Source of the DNA: Oceanobacillus timonensis
GTDB taxonomy: Bacteria > Bacillota > Bacilli > Bacillales > Amphibacillaceae
NCBI RefSeq assembly: GCF_900166635.1
Contig: NZ_LT800497.1
Location: forward strand, 3,210,344-3,274,343
Direction: 5' to 3'
DNA: 64,000 nt
Made by a program: the position numbers and the translations under genes
In this document: in pieces, positions 24,036 through 32,167 of the stretch
Position numbering within the stretch: the first letter of the stretch is position 1
Layout of the letters: each line of letters opens with the position of its first letter
Notes under the pieces: model-generated
Databases searched by the model: none
What the model was told of the DNA's origin: nothing
The model's input: the letters and a program-made list of their open reading frames with translations, nothing else

Positions 24036-25001
24036 TCATAACCAGCTTATCATAGGAATCCGCCAATCGGAAACATCAACACCTACAGTTTCATAAAAAC
24101 GTGCCAGTCTTCGTTCATATGTTTCTTGATGGTTTAATAATTGCTGCAGCGCCCGAAAATCCGGATATTGAAAAGCCCCCTCCAAAAAATCATACAAATG
24201 TATCGGGAAAGATAACCTGGCAAAAATCAGTCTCCAAGCAAATACGGATAATGGTTGGTAGTCCTGGTAATCATTTAAAAACTGATTTATTTCTGCATCT
24301 GATTTATTTTGTAAGTATGCATACCGGATATACTCCGCAATATCGCGTGTCGGATGATCATATACCAGTTCATCTGTCCAAATAATCTTTTTTTCAGAAC
24401 TGCTCCACCTGGAGAAACTGATGGTACTCTGATCTGTCTGTAAAATACGCTGCTCCTTTTCACTTTCCCGCAAATACTGAATCGCATTTTCGCTGACTCC
24501 AACAATATACGGCAAAACATCCATGACTTCCGATAAATACTTACTTGACGTTTCTTCCTTTGCCTGCCTGGTTAATTCGTTTTCAAAAAAGGTTATTTTT
24601 TCTTCCCAAAGTTTTTTCCATAGACCATAACTCGAAATTGTCTTCGGCTCATATTGAAATCCGCTTCCAATACGGTGAATATCTCCAAGCATCTTTCCCG
24701 GACTTTCATTCCTAAACATCTGTACATCTTCTTCTAATACAAGTACCATCCACAGCTCATTACCATGATTAGTAAACCACTCCCCATTTATATTCCTTAT
24801 AGGATAAGCAACATGATATATGCCGTTTTCTCTTAGAAAATAAGCTAATGTTGCCTGTTCCATCAATATCATTTCCTTGTTTCCCGCAGGAATGGTAAAA
24901 TAATGATAATGCTCTTTTTGATATGCTTCACGCTCTTCGATGAATTGCTTCCCTTCCACCTGGATGGCATATTGGCTGCGGAGCATTTCTGACATAGGCA
25001 T
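24036..25001 (-). CDS. yutH: YutH, spore coat-associated protein
   Basis: A 321-residue protein of the CotS/YutH kinase-like group found in spore coats. The fold resembles aminoglycoside-phosphotransferase-type kinases: an N-terminal lobe (YHYFTIPAGNKEMILMEQATLAYFLRENG), a linker, and a C-lobe with IIWTDELVYDHPTRDIAEYIRYAY where the catalytic loop is expected, but no clear HGD motif, so catalysis is doubtful. I start at 25001, 7 bases after GGGGGAG. It shows that the organism sporulates; in B. subtilis it precedes yutG, as here (though divergent). Confidence 0.85.
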   Translation of the reverse strand: MPMSEMLRSQYAIQVEGKQFIEEREAYQKEHYHYFTIPAGNKEMILMEQATLAYFLRENGIYHVAYPIRNINGEWFTNHGNELWMVLVLEEDVQMFRNESPGKMLGDIHRIGSGFQYEPKTISSYGLWKKLWEEKITFFENELTRQAKEETSSKYLSEVMDVLPYIVGVSENAIQYLRESEKEQRILQTDQSTISFSRWSSSEKKIIWTDELVYDHPTRDIAEYIRYAYLQNKSDAEINQFLNDYQDYQPLSVFAWRLIFARLSFPIHLYDFLEGAFQYPDFRALQQLLNHQETYERRLARFYETVGVDVSDWRIPMISWL

Positions 25002-25088
25002 CAACAAACTCCCCCTTATCGTATATATTAACTATATGAAGGAAAGGGCTATACAATCCTATTAAATCGAAAAAAGGTGTGTTTTAAA

Positions 25089-25607
25089 ATGACAAAATAT
25101 ACAAGCAAAACAGAACTTGAAGTAAGAGCAAGACAACTTTTAAAAGAACGCGGCGTGAAAATAGAAGATATTGCAGAGTTAGTGTATTATCTGCAATCGA
25201 AGTATCATCAAGGGTTATCGATGGATACATGCCGTTATAACGTCAATCGTGTATTAACGAAAAGAGAAGTACAAAACGCCGTAATAACAGGTATTGAATT
25301 AGACATGCTGGCTGAGAAAAAACAATTAAGCGAACCTTTGCAAGGAACGATTGAAATTGATGAAGGATTATACGGAATTGATGAAGTCATTGCCTTATCT
25401 ATTGTCAATGTCTATGGTTCTATCGGCTTTACAAACTTTGGTTACATTGATAAACAAAAACCAGGTATTTTAGAAAAATTAAACGATAAAAGCAGCGGGG
25501 AAATTCATACATTTTTAGATGATATTGTTGGTGCTGTGGCAGCCGCAGCATCCAGTCGTCTGGCCCATGGGGATGCAGAAAATGAACATGAAGAGCTCGA
25601 TGGATAA
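25089..25607 (+). CDS. yutG: YutG, phosphatidylglycerophosphatase A-like protein
   Basis: A 172-residue protein of the YutG/PgpA group, assigned to removal of phosphate from phosphatidylglycerol phosphate in phospholipid synthesis (family annotation). Recognisable blocks: ELEVRARQLLKERGVKIEDIAELVYYLQ, YNVNRVLTKREVQNAVITGIELD and IDEGLYGIDEVIALSIVNVYGSIGFTNFGYIDK. Membrane character is weak. I start at 25089 after AAAGGTG. The gene is followed by two hairpins shared with yutF, which lies convergent. Confidence 0.85.
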   Translation: MTKYTSKTELEVRARQLLKERGVKIEDIAELVYYLQSKYHQGLSMDTCRYNVNRVLTKREVQNAVITGIELDMLAEKKQLSEPLQGTIEIDEGLYGIDEVIALSIVNVYGSIGFTNFGYIDKQKPGILEKLNDKSSGEIHTFLDDIVGAVAAAASSRLAHGDAENEHEELDG

Positions 25608-25620
25608 ACCCGGTGCGCAT

Positions 25621-25664
25621 AAAGGGGACACGAAAAAAAAATATACTTTCTTCGTGTCCCCTTT
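25621..25664 (+). terminator. Terminator after yutG
   Basis: AAAGGGGACACGAA pairs with TTCGTGTCCCCTTT; both flanks are A/T-rich. Confidence 0.8.
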
Positions 25665-25701
25665 AGTATATATGATGTGTCTGGTTTAACCGCCTACACA
25701 A

Positions 25702-25749
25702 AAAAGCATTCATCTCCCTATGACTGCCTGCAAGGAGATGAATGCTTTT
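25702..25749 (-). terminator. Terminator after yutF
   Basis: AAAAGCATTCATCTCC pairs exactly with GGAGATGAATGCTTTT; on the minus strand a T-run follows. It ends 3 bases from the yutF stop. Confidence 0.85.
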
Positions 25750-25751
25750 GA

Positions 25752-26519
25752 TTACTCAAAAGTCCATTCTGATAAATTCTCAATAATATACGTCGGCTGT
25801 TTTTCCAAGGTTGCCAGCTCCGCTTTTGAAGTAACTCCAGTATGGACAAATAATGTATCCACTTGTGCATTGAACCCGGATTGGATATCCGTTTGATAAT
25901 TATCCCCTACCATCAGAACCTCTTCCTTCGGTAAACCAAGTACCTCCAGCGCCTCTTTCATAATGATGGTATCCGGTTTTCCGATAAAAATAGGGTCCTG
26001 TTGCGTGCTTGTCTGGACCAAAGCTGTAAAAGCCCCATTTCCCGGTCCCATCCCATTTTCTGTAGGAATGGCATGATCCCGATTGGTGGAAATAAAGGCT
26101 GCCCCATTTCGAATAGCAATGCATGCTTTGGCAAGTTTATCATACGTAATATCTTTGTCCATACCAACGACAACAGCATCAGCATGGATATCATCCACTA
26201 ACTGAATTCCTTGCTTTTCCAACGCATTCTTCAGACCACTCTGGCCAATGCAATAGCATGTTTCCATGAATTGATCTTTTAAATAGTTCGCTGTAGCCAT
26301 GCTGCTTGTAACCACTTGATTATGATTAGCCTGAATTCCCAAATGGTTCAGTTTTTCGGCTACATCATGCGTACTTTTAGTGGAATTATTCGTAACAAAT
26401 ACATATGGTATATTTCTTTCTGCTAATTGATTGACAAAAGGAGCCGCTTCTGGAATAACTTCATTCCCTCTGTACATCGTTCCATCTAAATCAATCAAGT
26501 ATCCTTTATATTTTCTCAC
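25752..26519 (-). CDS. yutF: YutF, HAD-superfamily sugar phosphatase (NagD-like)
   Basis: A 255-residue HAD phosphatase of subclass IIA (NagD/AraL/PGP type). Motif I GYLIDLDGTMYRG carries the nucleophile and acid aspartates (about residues 10 and 12); motif II FVTNNSTKS; motif III lysine in FIGKPDTIIMKEAL; motif IV LMVGDNYQTDI. A cap domain lies between motifs II and III. Likely substrates are small phosphorylated metabolites. It has its own terminator and lies 64 bases downstream of the regulator gene on the same strand. Confidence 0.9.
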   Translation of the reverse strand: MRKYKGYLIDLDGTMYRGNEVIPEAAPFVNQLAERNIPYVFVTNNSTKSTHDVAEKLNHLGIQANHNQVVTSSMATANYLKDQFMETCYCIGQSGLKNALEKQGIQLVDDIHADAVVVGMDKDITYDKLAKACIAIRNGAAFISTNRDHAIPTENGMGPGNGAFTALVQTSTQQDPIFIGKPDTIIMKEALEVLGLPKEEVLMVGDNYQTDIQSGFNAQVDTLFVHTGVTSKAELATLEKQPTYIIENLSEWTFE

Positions 26520-26583
26520 AATCGTACACCTCTATTTTGATAACAACCTCGCTGCATGATTTCAACATACACCAGTTACGCAT

Positions 26584-27222
26584 TTACTTATCCGACGTCT
26601 CGGTAATATACCACTGGCAACATTTTTCCCCGTCCACCAGCAGCGATTTTGTCTTTACTTTTTGATCCGGAAATAAAGCTTCATACATTTCTTTTTCATG
26701 CTGACACATGACCGGATAATCCTTTGCCACTGCTAAAAAAGGACAATGGAAATTATTTAATTGAACCCCTTCTTTTCCTTTATCCTCCACTTGAAACATA
26801 TAACCGCTCCGATTTTGCATATCTTTTAACGCAGCAATTTTATCTTCTGTCGTGGAAAAGGGCTCTATATACTTCCTTACCTGTTCTGTTTCTTTCATGG
26901 ACTGCTTTTGAAGCAAGTCTTTGATAAGCTGGTTTCCCTGCAATTCTTCTAAATCATGAAGCAAATCTAAAGAGAGTTCTTTATAGCGGTCAGGAAAACT
27001 TTCCTGGCTCTTTTCTGTTAAACGGTAGGTGTGATAAGGTCGGCCGATCTCTTTTTTATGCTGCTTCACTTCAATAAATTCTTTTTGTACAAGTGTATGG
27101 AGCTGCTTCCGGACAGCGGTCTCCGAAATCGTAAAGTGCTCCATCATCGCGTCCATTGTTAAATCTCCTTGCTTTTTTAACAATTGGATAATCTTATCTT
27201 TTGTCGAGACACGTTTCCCCAT
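26584..27222 (-). CDS. SufR-like Fe-S repressor with one cluster ligand replaced
   Basis: A 212-residue regulator: an N-terminal winged helix (DKIIQLLKKQGDLTMDAMMEHFTISETAVRKQLHTLVQKEFIEV, with GRPYHTYRLTE as the wing), then a helical region, then cysteines Cys160, Cys173, Cys201 and Cys202. Cys160-x12-Cys173 and the distance from 173 to 202 (28 residues) fit the SufR pattern C-x12-C-x13-C-x14-C, but the third position (187) is Gln. SufR proteins repress suf operons and sense Fe-S status. It lies between yutF and the HepT-like gene on the same strand; targets are not visible. Confidence 0.7.
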   Translation of the reverse strand: MGKRVSTKDKIIQLLKKQGDLTMDAMMEHFTISETAVRKQLHTLVQKEFIEVKQHKKEIGRPYHTYRLTEKSQESFPDRYKELSLDLLHDLEELQGNQLIKDLLQKQSMKETEQVRKYIEPFSTTEDKIAALKDMQNRSGYMFQVEDKGKEGVQLNNFHCPFLAVAKDYPVMCQHEKEMYEALFPDQKVKTKSLLVDGEKCCQWYITETSDK

Positions 27223-27251
27223 CCGCTTAACCTCCCATTTAAACGCGCTTT

Positions 27252-27692
27252 TTATTTATTAGTAAAAGCATTTGCAACACCCAGTTCATTCTGTAAATAC
27301 GTGTGAATCCGTTCCGAAAAATGGGTGAGCACACCGATGTTTTCTTGCATAAACTGTGCTAATTTCTGATGATCTATGTTCTGATAATCATGTACGAAAG
27401 ATTTACGCCAACGAATAAGGTTTTTATACACATCTTCTTCCTCTGCAGGAAGTACTTTTTCATCCACCAAAATATCGATGATATCCTCATAACTTCCCGG
27501 ATCTCTCATAATAAAACCATCAATCATCATATTGCCGGTATCCAGCACGCCCTCTATAAAGACATGAGCCATGCGTTCCAAGGCAAAATAATCTAATTGG
27601 CTATTGTATGAATAACTTTTAAAGGTTTTTAAAATATCATTCATAAATGTAAGCGTGTGACTTATTTTTTGCTGATCTACAAAATACATCAT
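27252..27692 (-). CDS. yutE: YutE, HepT-like HEPN ribonuclease (solitary)
   Basis: A 146-residue helical protein of the DUF86/HepT family. The HEPN catalytic motif Rx4HxY is intact: Arg96, His101 and Tyr103 in RKSFVHDY. In MntA-HepT toxin-antitoxin pairs HepT cuts RNA and the MntA nucleotidyltransferase silences it by adding AMP to that tyrosine. No nucleotidyltransferase gene is next to it here; B. subtilis yutE is likewise single. GGGGGA precedes the ATG ATG start. The regulator gene follows 29 bases downstream, so the two may be co-transcribed. Confidence 0.82.
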   Translation of the reverse strand: MMYFVDQQKISHTLTFMNDILKTFKSYSYNSQLDYFALERMAHVFIEGVLDTGNMMIDGFIMRDPGSYEDIIDILVDEKVLPAEEEDVYKNLIRWRKSFVHDYQNIDHQKLAQFMQENIGVLTHFSERIHTYLQNELGVANAFTNK

Positions 27693-27853
27693 GATTCCCC
27701 CAAAAACGTCTATACTAAAGGATATTCAAATTACTACTATTATCATACCATATTTTTTAACGTTATTTCACTGGACTTTCCTTATCAAAGCGAATCGTGC
27801 TTTCTTTTTCAAAAAACATGATATAGTAAATCTAATAAGTATGAAGGGAATAA

Positions 27854-29290
27854 ATGCGGATGGAAAAAAGACATATTTTAAAAATGGATGCAACGAGTAT
27901 TGCGTCTGCAATTAAAAAGAAGCAATTAACCTCCGTGGAAGCTGTAACAGCTTTTATCGAACAGATTAAAACGGTTAATCCTTCCATCAATGCTGTTGTA
28001 GAAGACCGGTTTTCCGAAGCGCTGCAAGAAGCACAGGAAGCAGATAAGTTGCTTCAAAATCATGTGTCTTCAGGTAAATTACATGGTGTGCCAATCAGTA
28101 TCAAAGAATGCTTCCACGTGAAAGGGATGAAAACAACCGGCGGTTTAAAGCATCGGCAGGACCTTATTTATCAAGAAGATGCCGAAGTGGTTCGCCGCTT
28201 AAAACAGGAAGGGGCCATTATTCTCGGGAAAACAAACACTCCTGCACTTTGTTTCTGCCAGGAAACGGATAATAAACTGTATGGCAGAACCAATAACCCG
28301 TGGGATATCACGAAAACAGCCGGCGGATCCAGCGGCGGTGAAGGTGCCTTGCTTGCTGCCGGCGGTGCACCTGTCGGAATTGGTTCTGATATTGGCGGTT
28401 CCATTCGTTTCCCATCTCATTTTAATGGCGTTATTGGTTTCAAACCCGGGGAAAACACAGTCTCCACAGAAGGGCATTTTCCAGCAGTGCAGCATGAACT
28501 GCAACAGCGAATGCTCGCGGTCGGACCAATGGGGAAAACAATAGAAGATATGCAGCTGATTTACGACATCCTAGCTCCAGCAGCTATAGAGCCCCAAACA
28601 TTACATGCATTTAAAATGGAGATATTACCAATAAACCCGGGCTACCCGCTCTCTACCAGAACAGGGCAATTGTTAGGTGATTTGGAAAATTTCCTGGAGC
28701 GGATTTACAGTGTCCAGCAAATTATGCCGCCATATTTTAGAGACAGCGCATTAATCTGGCAGGAAATCATGTCCATCAACGGAAGCAAACTGGTAGAAGA
28801 TGAAGCTTTTAATAATGACCGCTCCGGGCTGGTACGCTCTTTCTTAAAAGAAAAACTGAGCCAACGTACTAACGTCCATCCTTATTTATCCTGGGCTATT
28901 ATGGGGGCGAAAATGTTTAAACCTTCTCAAAAAAGAGTCCGCGAAATTGCCGGTATTCTGCAGCAAGGTGATGAACTGCTTAAAACCTATTTAGTTAACC
29001 GGCTGCTGATTCTGCCTGTTTATTATCAAACTGCATCCAATCATGGCCAGGTTTTCAAAGAAATTTTTTCTATCCGTAAAACCTATCTGCAATACATGCC
29101 TTATACTGCCTATGCCAATGTATGGGGACTCCCTTCTCTTACCATACCTGTAGGAGAGGATGAAAACCATTTGCCAATCGGGATTCAAATTATCAGCGGA
29201 AATGGCAATGAAGATGCTATTTTCCGGCTGGGTAAATTGCTTACGAAACGGTTCCGGGGATATAAATTAGCAGAGATGGGTGAAAGGTAA
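27854..29290 (+). CDS. Amidase-signature family amidase
   Basis: A 478-residue hydrolase of the amidase-signature family. The Ser-cisSer-Lys triad can be placed: Lys in GVPISIKECFHV (about 83), cis-Ser in AGGSSGGEGALLAAGG (about 158), and nucleophile Ser in GIGSDIGGSIRFPSHFNGVIGFKP (about 182). The C-terminal part (YTAYANVWGLPSLTIPVGED) is typical. The substrate is unknown; it is not GatA, as no gatB/gatC lies nearby. AAGGGA precedes the ATG at 27854. Monocistronic. Confidence 0.88.
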   Translation: MRMEKRHILKMDATSIASAIKKKQLTSVEAVTAFIEQIKTVNPSINAVVEDRFSEALQEAQEADKLLQNHVSSGKLHGVPISIKECFHVKGMKTTGGLKHRQDLIYQEDAEVVRRLKQEGAIILGKTNTPALCFCQETDNKLYGRTNNPWDITKTAGGSSGGEGALLAAGGAPVGIGSDIGGSIRFPSHFNGVIGFKPGENTVSTEGHFPAVQHELQQRMLAVGPMGKTIEDMQLIYDILAPAAIEPQTLHAFKMEILPINPGYPLSTRTGQLLGDLENFLERIYSVQQIMPPYFRDSALIWQEIMSINGSKLVEDEAFNNDRSGLVRSFLKEKLSQRTNVHPYLSWAIMGAKMFKPSQKRVREIAGILQQGDELLKTYLVNRLLILPVYYQTASNHGQVFKEIFSIRKTYLQYMPYTAYANVWGLPSLTIPVGEDENHLPIGIQIISGNGNEDAIFRLGKLLTKRFRGYKLAEMGER

Positions 29291-29379
29291 TTATTTTTAT
29301 CAAAAGTTCAGCTTATTTTTGCTAAAAATTATTTTGCAATAGAATAAAGAAAAATAAATGCGTTTCAGCAGATTTGTAA

Positions 29380-29676
29380 CTCCACTTTCGCCCTTTAAAA
29401 AGAACTTCCTTTCTATAAGAACAAGGGTTGCTTGTTTCTTTCATACATCTGTTGACAAAGATTAGAAGGTTAAATGTAAGGCGACCGCTGCGGCGGACCG
29501 TTTTGCTTTCCTAGGGGCACGCTCTTCAGCTAACTTTTGCCAAGAAGAACACTTGGCAAAAGTGGATCTTCAGATGGTGCTAATCCCTCAGGAGTCAAAA
29601 CGGTCCGCCTCCGCTAGTAGGATATTCTATACGATTGAAACAGCTAAACAAATAAAAGTTAAATCAGACAGAACAA
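29380..29676 (+). repeat. Dispersed structured repeat, copy B (short form)
   Basis: About 300 bases matching copy A (17626-17987) from CCCTTTAAAAAG to AAATCAGACAGAAC, but lacking the 62-base hairpin insert. Its secondary structure is the best preserved: GGACCGTTTTG (near 29495) pairs with CAAAACGGTCC (near 29597), and inside it ACTTTTGCCAAG pairs exactly with CTTGGCAAAAGT. Arms AGGGGCAC and GTGC..CCCT lie between. It occupies the middle of the 750-base gap between the amidase and lipoprotein genes; the rest of the gap is A/T-rich with no gene seen. Confidence 0.85.
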
Positions 29677-30040
29677 AATATTTCAGTGGCAGGTAGCTTT
29701 AACAACTCTCAAAACCATCTGCTGTTTTTCTTAACCTTTACTTAAAAATGTTGTTTACTATACTGTTCGGTTCATCTGTAAATTAATCATTTATTTCGTT
29801 TTTATTTTTATTTGCCCGATTAATTCTTCCCTATTATTTTCCATACGAACAGGTGTAAAGAACTCTCTTCAAAAATCCTAGCCGTTATAATTTACATTTT
29901 TTAAAGACTTTAGAAATGTGGAATTTATCGACTCGTTATATTGGCATAATAGAAAGAAGCAAAAAGTTACGAAAAAATGAATTTGCCTAGGTTTATTTTC
30001 TTAGTTTTTTACGAAAACATATTCCCTTAATTACTGCTTT

Positions 30041-30574
30041 ATGGTATTAATGGCTATTCTATTGATAGGATTTCTTGCAGCATGCGGAGATGAAGAATCG
30101 GATGCTTCAACAGACAATTCTTCAGAGGAAAATGCAGAAGCATCAGAAGATAACAACGAAGATGAAGGTACTGAAGAATCAGAAGACGCAGGCGACCAAG
30201 TTTATGGTGTTGGAGATACAGTTAATCTAGGTGATTTAGAAGTAACTCTCACGAGCGCTTCTTTTACAGAACCGGATGAATTCATGGAACCAGATAACGA
30301 TTCTGTTCTAGCTGTTGAATTTGAAGCTGTTAACAACGGAGATGAACAAGTATATCTTGGATCTGATGAGTTCACTATTTCTTCAGAAGAAGGTACTCAG
30401 TATGATGAATACTTCAGTGGAGATGGATTTATGAATGAAAACATTGGAGCTGGAAACAACATAACTGGAACAATTCTATACGATGTTCCTGAAGAATCTA
30501 ATTATACGATTGTTTATGAACCAACTTTCTCTTTAGATTCGGATTCAACTACATTTGAAATATCACCTGAGTAA
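30041..30574 (+). CDS. DUF4352-type lipoprotein with an abnormal 5' end
   Basis: A 177-residue secreted lipoprotein: hydrophobic start, lipobox FLAAC (Cys 15), an acidic Ser/Glu/Asp-rich linker (about 17-53), then a beta-rich domain of the DUF4352/telokin-like type (VYGVGDTVNLGDLEVTLTSASF, VLAVEFEAVNNGDEQVYLG). The start is odd: no ribosome site precedes the ATG at 30041, the signal peptide lacks its usual lysines, and an in-frame TAG lies 13 codons upstream with no other start. Either the 5' end is damaged or translation starts unusually. Confidence 0.65.
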   Translation: MVLMAILLIGFLAACGDEESDASTDNSSEENAEASEDNNEDEGTEESEDAGDQVYGVGDTVNLGDLEVTLTSASFTEPDEFMEPDNDSVLAVEFEAVNNGDEQVYLGSDEFTISSEEGTQYDEYFSGDGFMNENIGAGNNITGTILYDVPEESNYTIVYEPTFSLDSDSTTFEISPE

Positions 30575-30582
30575 CATAAAAT

Positions 30583-30613
30583 CAAGGCTCTCGCTCTTAA
30601 GTGAGGGCTTTTT
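30583..30613 (+). terminator. Terminator after the lipoprotein gene
   Basis: AAGGCTCTC pairs with GAGGGCTT (one G-U), then TTTT. Confidence 0.7.
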
Positions 30614-30851
30614 AATTGCATCTATTTCCAATTGAGAAACGAATATAGTTATAAAGAGTCCTTTAAATATAGAAAATAATTGAAAAAGTGCACTGAATGC
30701 GATTGAATATGAAGAAATATCAAATGAAATGAAGGACTTTTATTTCCCATCTTATTATTAAAGACGTTTCTACAGATTTTAGAAAGGTAATTATTAGAAC
30801 GCGTTATTCCCCTTCCTTTTGCACAAACTGAACCAGAAGGAGGGAGATTGT

Positions 30852-31100
30852 ATGCCTAAAAAAGATTACCAGGAACTTTCCACTGTTCAGAAACAGCATG
30901 ACACCATCATTCCAGAAGAATTTCCAGAAGGATCCTATGGATCAGATATACGTGAAAATGATCCGGTTTCCGGAAAATCAACCGATTGGGAGGAAGGACA
31001 GCAACGTGCAAGTGCCTTCACGTATGCGGATAAAGAACAGCACAAAAAACTGCAACGAAGAGCTCCCGGCGCACATCCTTTAGGGGAAAAAGACAATTGA
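30852..31100 (+). CDS. Small hydrophilic protein, function unknown
   Basis: An 82-residue, very polar protein (MPKKDYQELSTVQKQHD, then SYGSDIRENDPVSGKSTDWEEGQQ, ending RRAPGAHPLGEKDN). No signal peptide or membrane segment. I recognise the general look of small bacillar cytosolic proteins but no defined family. I start it at 30852, where AAGGAGGGAG lies upstream; the longer frame from 30819 has no site. Convergent with yutD, sharing the terminator at 31122-31172. Confidence 0.65.
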   Translation: MPKKDYQELSTVQKQHDTIIPEEFPEGSYGSDIRENDPVSGKSTDWEEGQQRASAFTYADKEQHKKLQRRAPGAHPLGEKDN

Positions 31101-31121
31101 TAAACGTTTTCTGAGCCAATA

Positions 31122-31172
31122 AAAGAAGTTCAAAATGCCTTCTTATCCGGAGAAGATATTTTGAACTTCTTT
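31122..31172. terminator. Bidirectional terminator between the 30852 gene and yutD
   Basis: AAAGAAGTTCAAAAT pairs with ATTTTGAACTTCTTT; an inner CTTCT/AGAAG stem adds to it. Confidence 0.85.
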
Positions 31173-31446
31173 ATTTCTGCACCTTTTCCAATACGAAATA
31201 GGCGCAGCCAAAATTACAATATTCGTAAATATAATCCTCAAAGCAGCTGATTTTAGCGTCTATTGGCGCCTTGGCATGGCTATCATGATAAAACCCCTTT
31301 AAACGAAGCTGTTCATATGCCCAATCGCCTACGATAAAATCGTATTTGGATAAAACTTCGGAATAACGCTCTTTAACCGTTTCTGCTTCGAAGCCATTTT
31401 TATTTTCTTCAATCAGTTCATATGTTTTCCCATTTAATTCAATCAT
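31171..31446 (-). CDS. yutD: YutD family protein
   Basis: A 91-residue protein of the YutD family (DUF1027), widespread in Firmicutes. Conserved blocks: FVYELIEENKNGF-like start (KTYELIEENKNGFEAE), ERYSEVLSKYDFIVGDWAYEQLRLKGFY and a C-terminal YIYEYCNFGCAYFVLEK with two cysteines. Its role is unknown. In B. subtilis it lies between yutE and yutC, and here yutC follows at once in divergent orientation. Confidence 0.88.
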   Translation of the reverse strand: MIELNGKTYELIEENKNGFEAETVKERYSEVLSKYDFIVGDWAYEQLRLKGFYHDSHAKAPIDAKISCFEDYIYEYCNFGCAYFVLEKVQK

Positions 31447-31589
31447 GAGAGGACATCCACTCCTTATCCATTATCCTTATTTTATCACAGAAACAGTTAG
31501 AAAAACCAGAAAAAATTACCTGCATGATTTGCGCCTGTTTTCCAAAACTAAGATATAAGAAATAGACCTTGGAAAGGAGCCATATAAAT

Positions 31590-32135
31590 ATGAAAAAAGG
31601 ATTAGGAATTATTTTATTAAGTTTTGTTATAACCCTTTCAGCTTGTGCACCTAATCAAAATAACAGCGAACCGGACCCGTTAGATCCAAAAAATAGAAAT
31701 CCGGAAATGGAAACAGATACTAACGGACCATCGCGCGATCAGATTGGTTTTGTACGTTACACGCAGGATGAATTTGAGCAAAATAATACGTCTAAACCAA
31801 AAGAAATCCATATAGACAGAAACGAGACAGCTGAAATGATCACCAGCATCTTGTTACAGAATCCGGATTTTAAAGAAGTAGCAACGCTTGTAACGGATGA
31901 AGAAGCTTTAATTGCATTTGAAGCCTCGGATAATATATCAAAGGAAACCGCTATTGATAATGCTGAAAAAACAGCAATGTCTATCCTTCCCGGTTATTAT
32001 ACGATTCATGCTTCAAACAACAGGAGTCTAATTCATAATATCGAAACCCTCCATTATTCTGTGATGGAAAATGAGGATACAGATATTAATCCGCTTGTAC
32101 AGGAAATCGTTGATACCATGAAAAAAGATGATTAA
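31590..32135 (+). CDS. yutC: YutC, YhcN/YlaJ-family sporulation lipoprotein
   Basis: A 181-residue lipoprotein with signal MKKGLGIILLSFVITLSAC (lipobox TLSAC, Cys 19), a polar linker with DPLDPKNRNP, and a YhcN/YlaJ domain from about residue 75: EMITSILLQNPDFKEVATLVTDEEALIAFEAS, then AEKTAMSILPGYYTIHASN. Members are found in spores or the forespore envelope. Start at 31590 with AAAGGAG upstream. It lies 23-32 bases ahead of lytH, so the two probably form an operon. Confidence 0.87.
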   Translation: MKKGLGIILLSFVITLSACAPNQNNSEPDPLDPKNRNPEMETDTNGPSRDQIGFVRYTQDEFEQNNTSKPKEIHIDRNETAEMITSILLQNPDFKEVATLVTDEEALIAFEASDNISKETAIDNAEKTAMSILPGYYTIHASNNRSLIHNIETLHYSVMENEDTDINPLVQEIVDTMKKDD

Positions 32136-32167
32136 AACAACACTTATTTCATAAGGGGGTGATTCAA

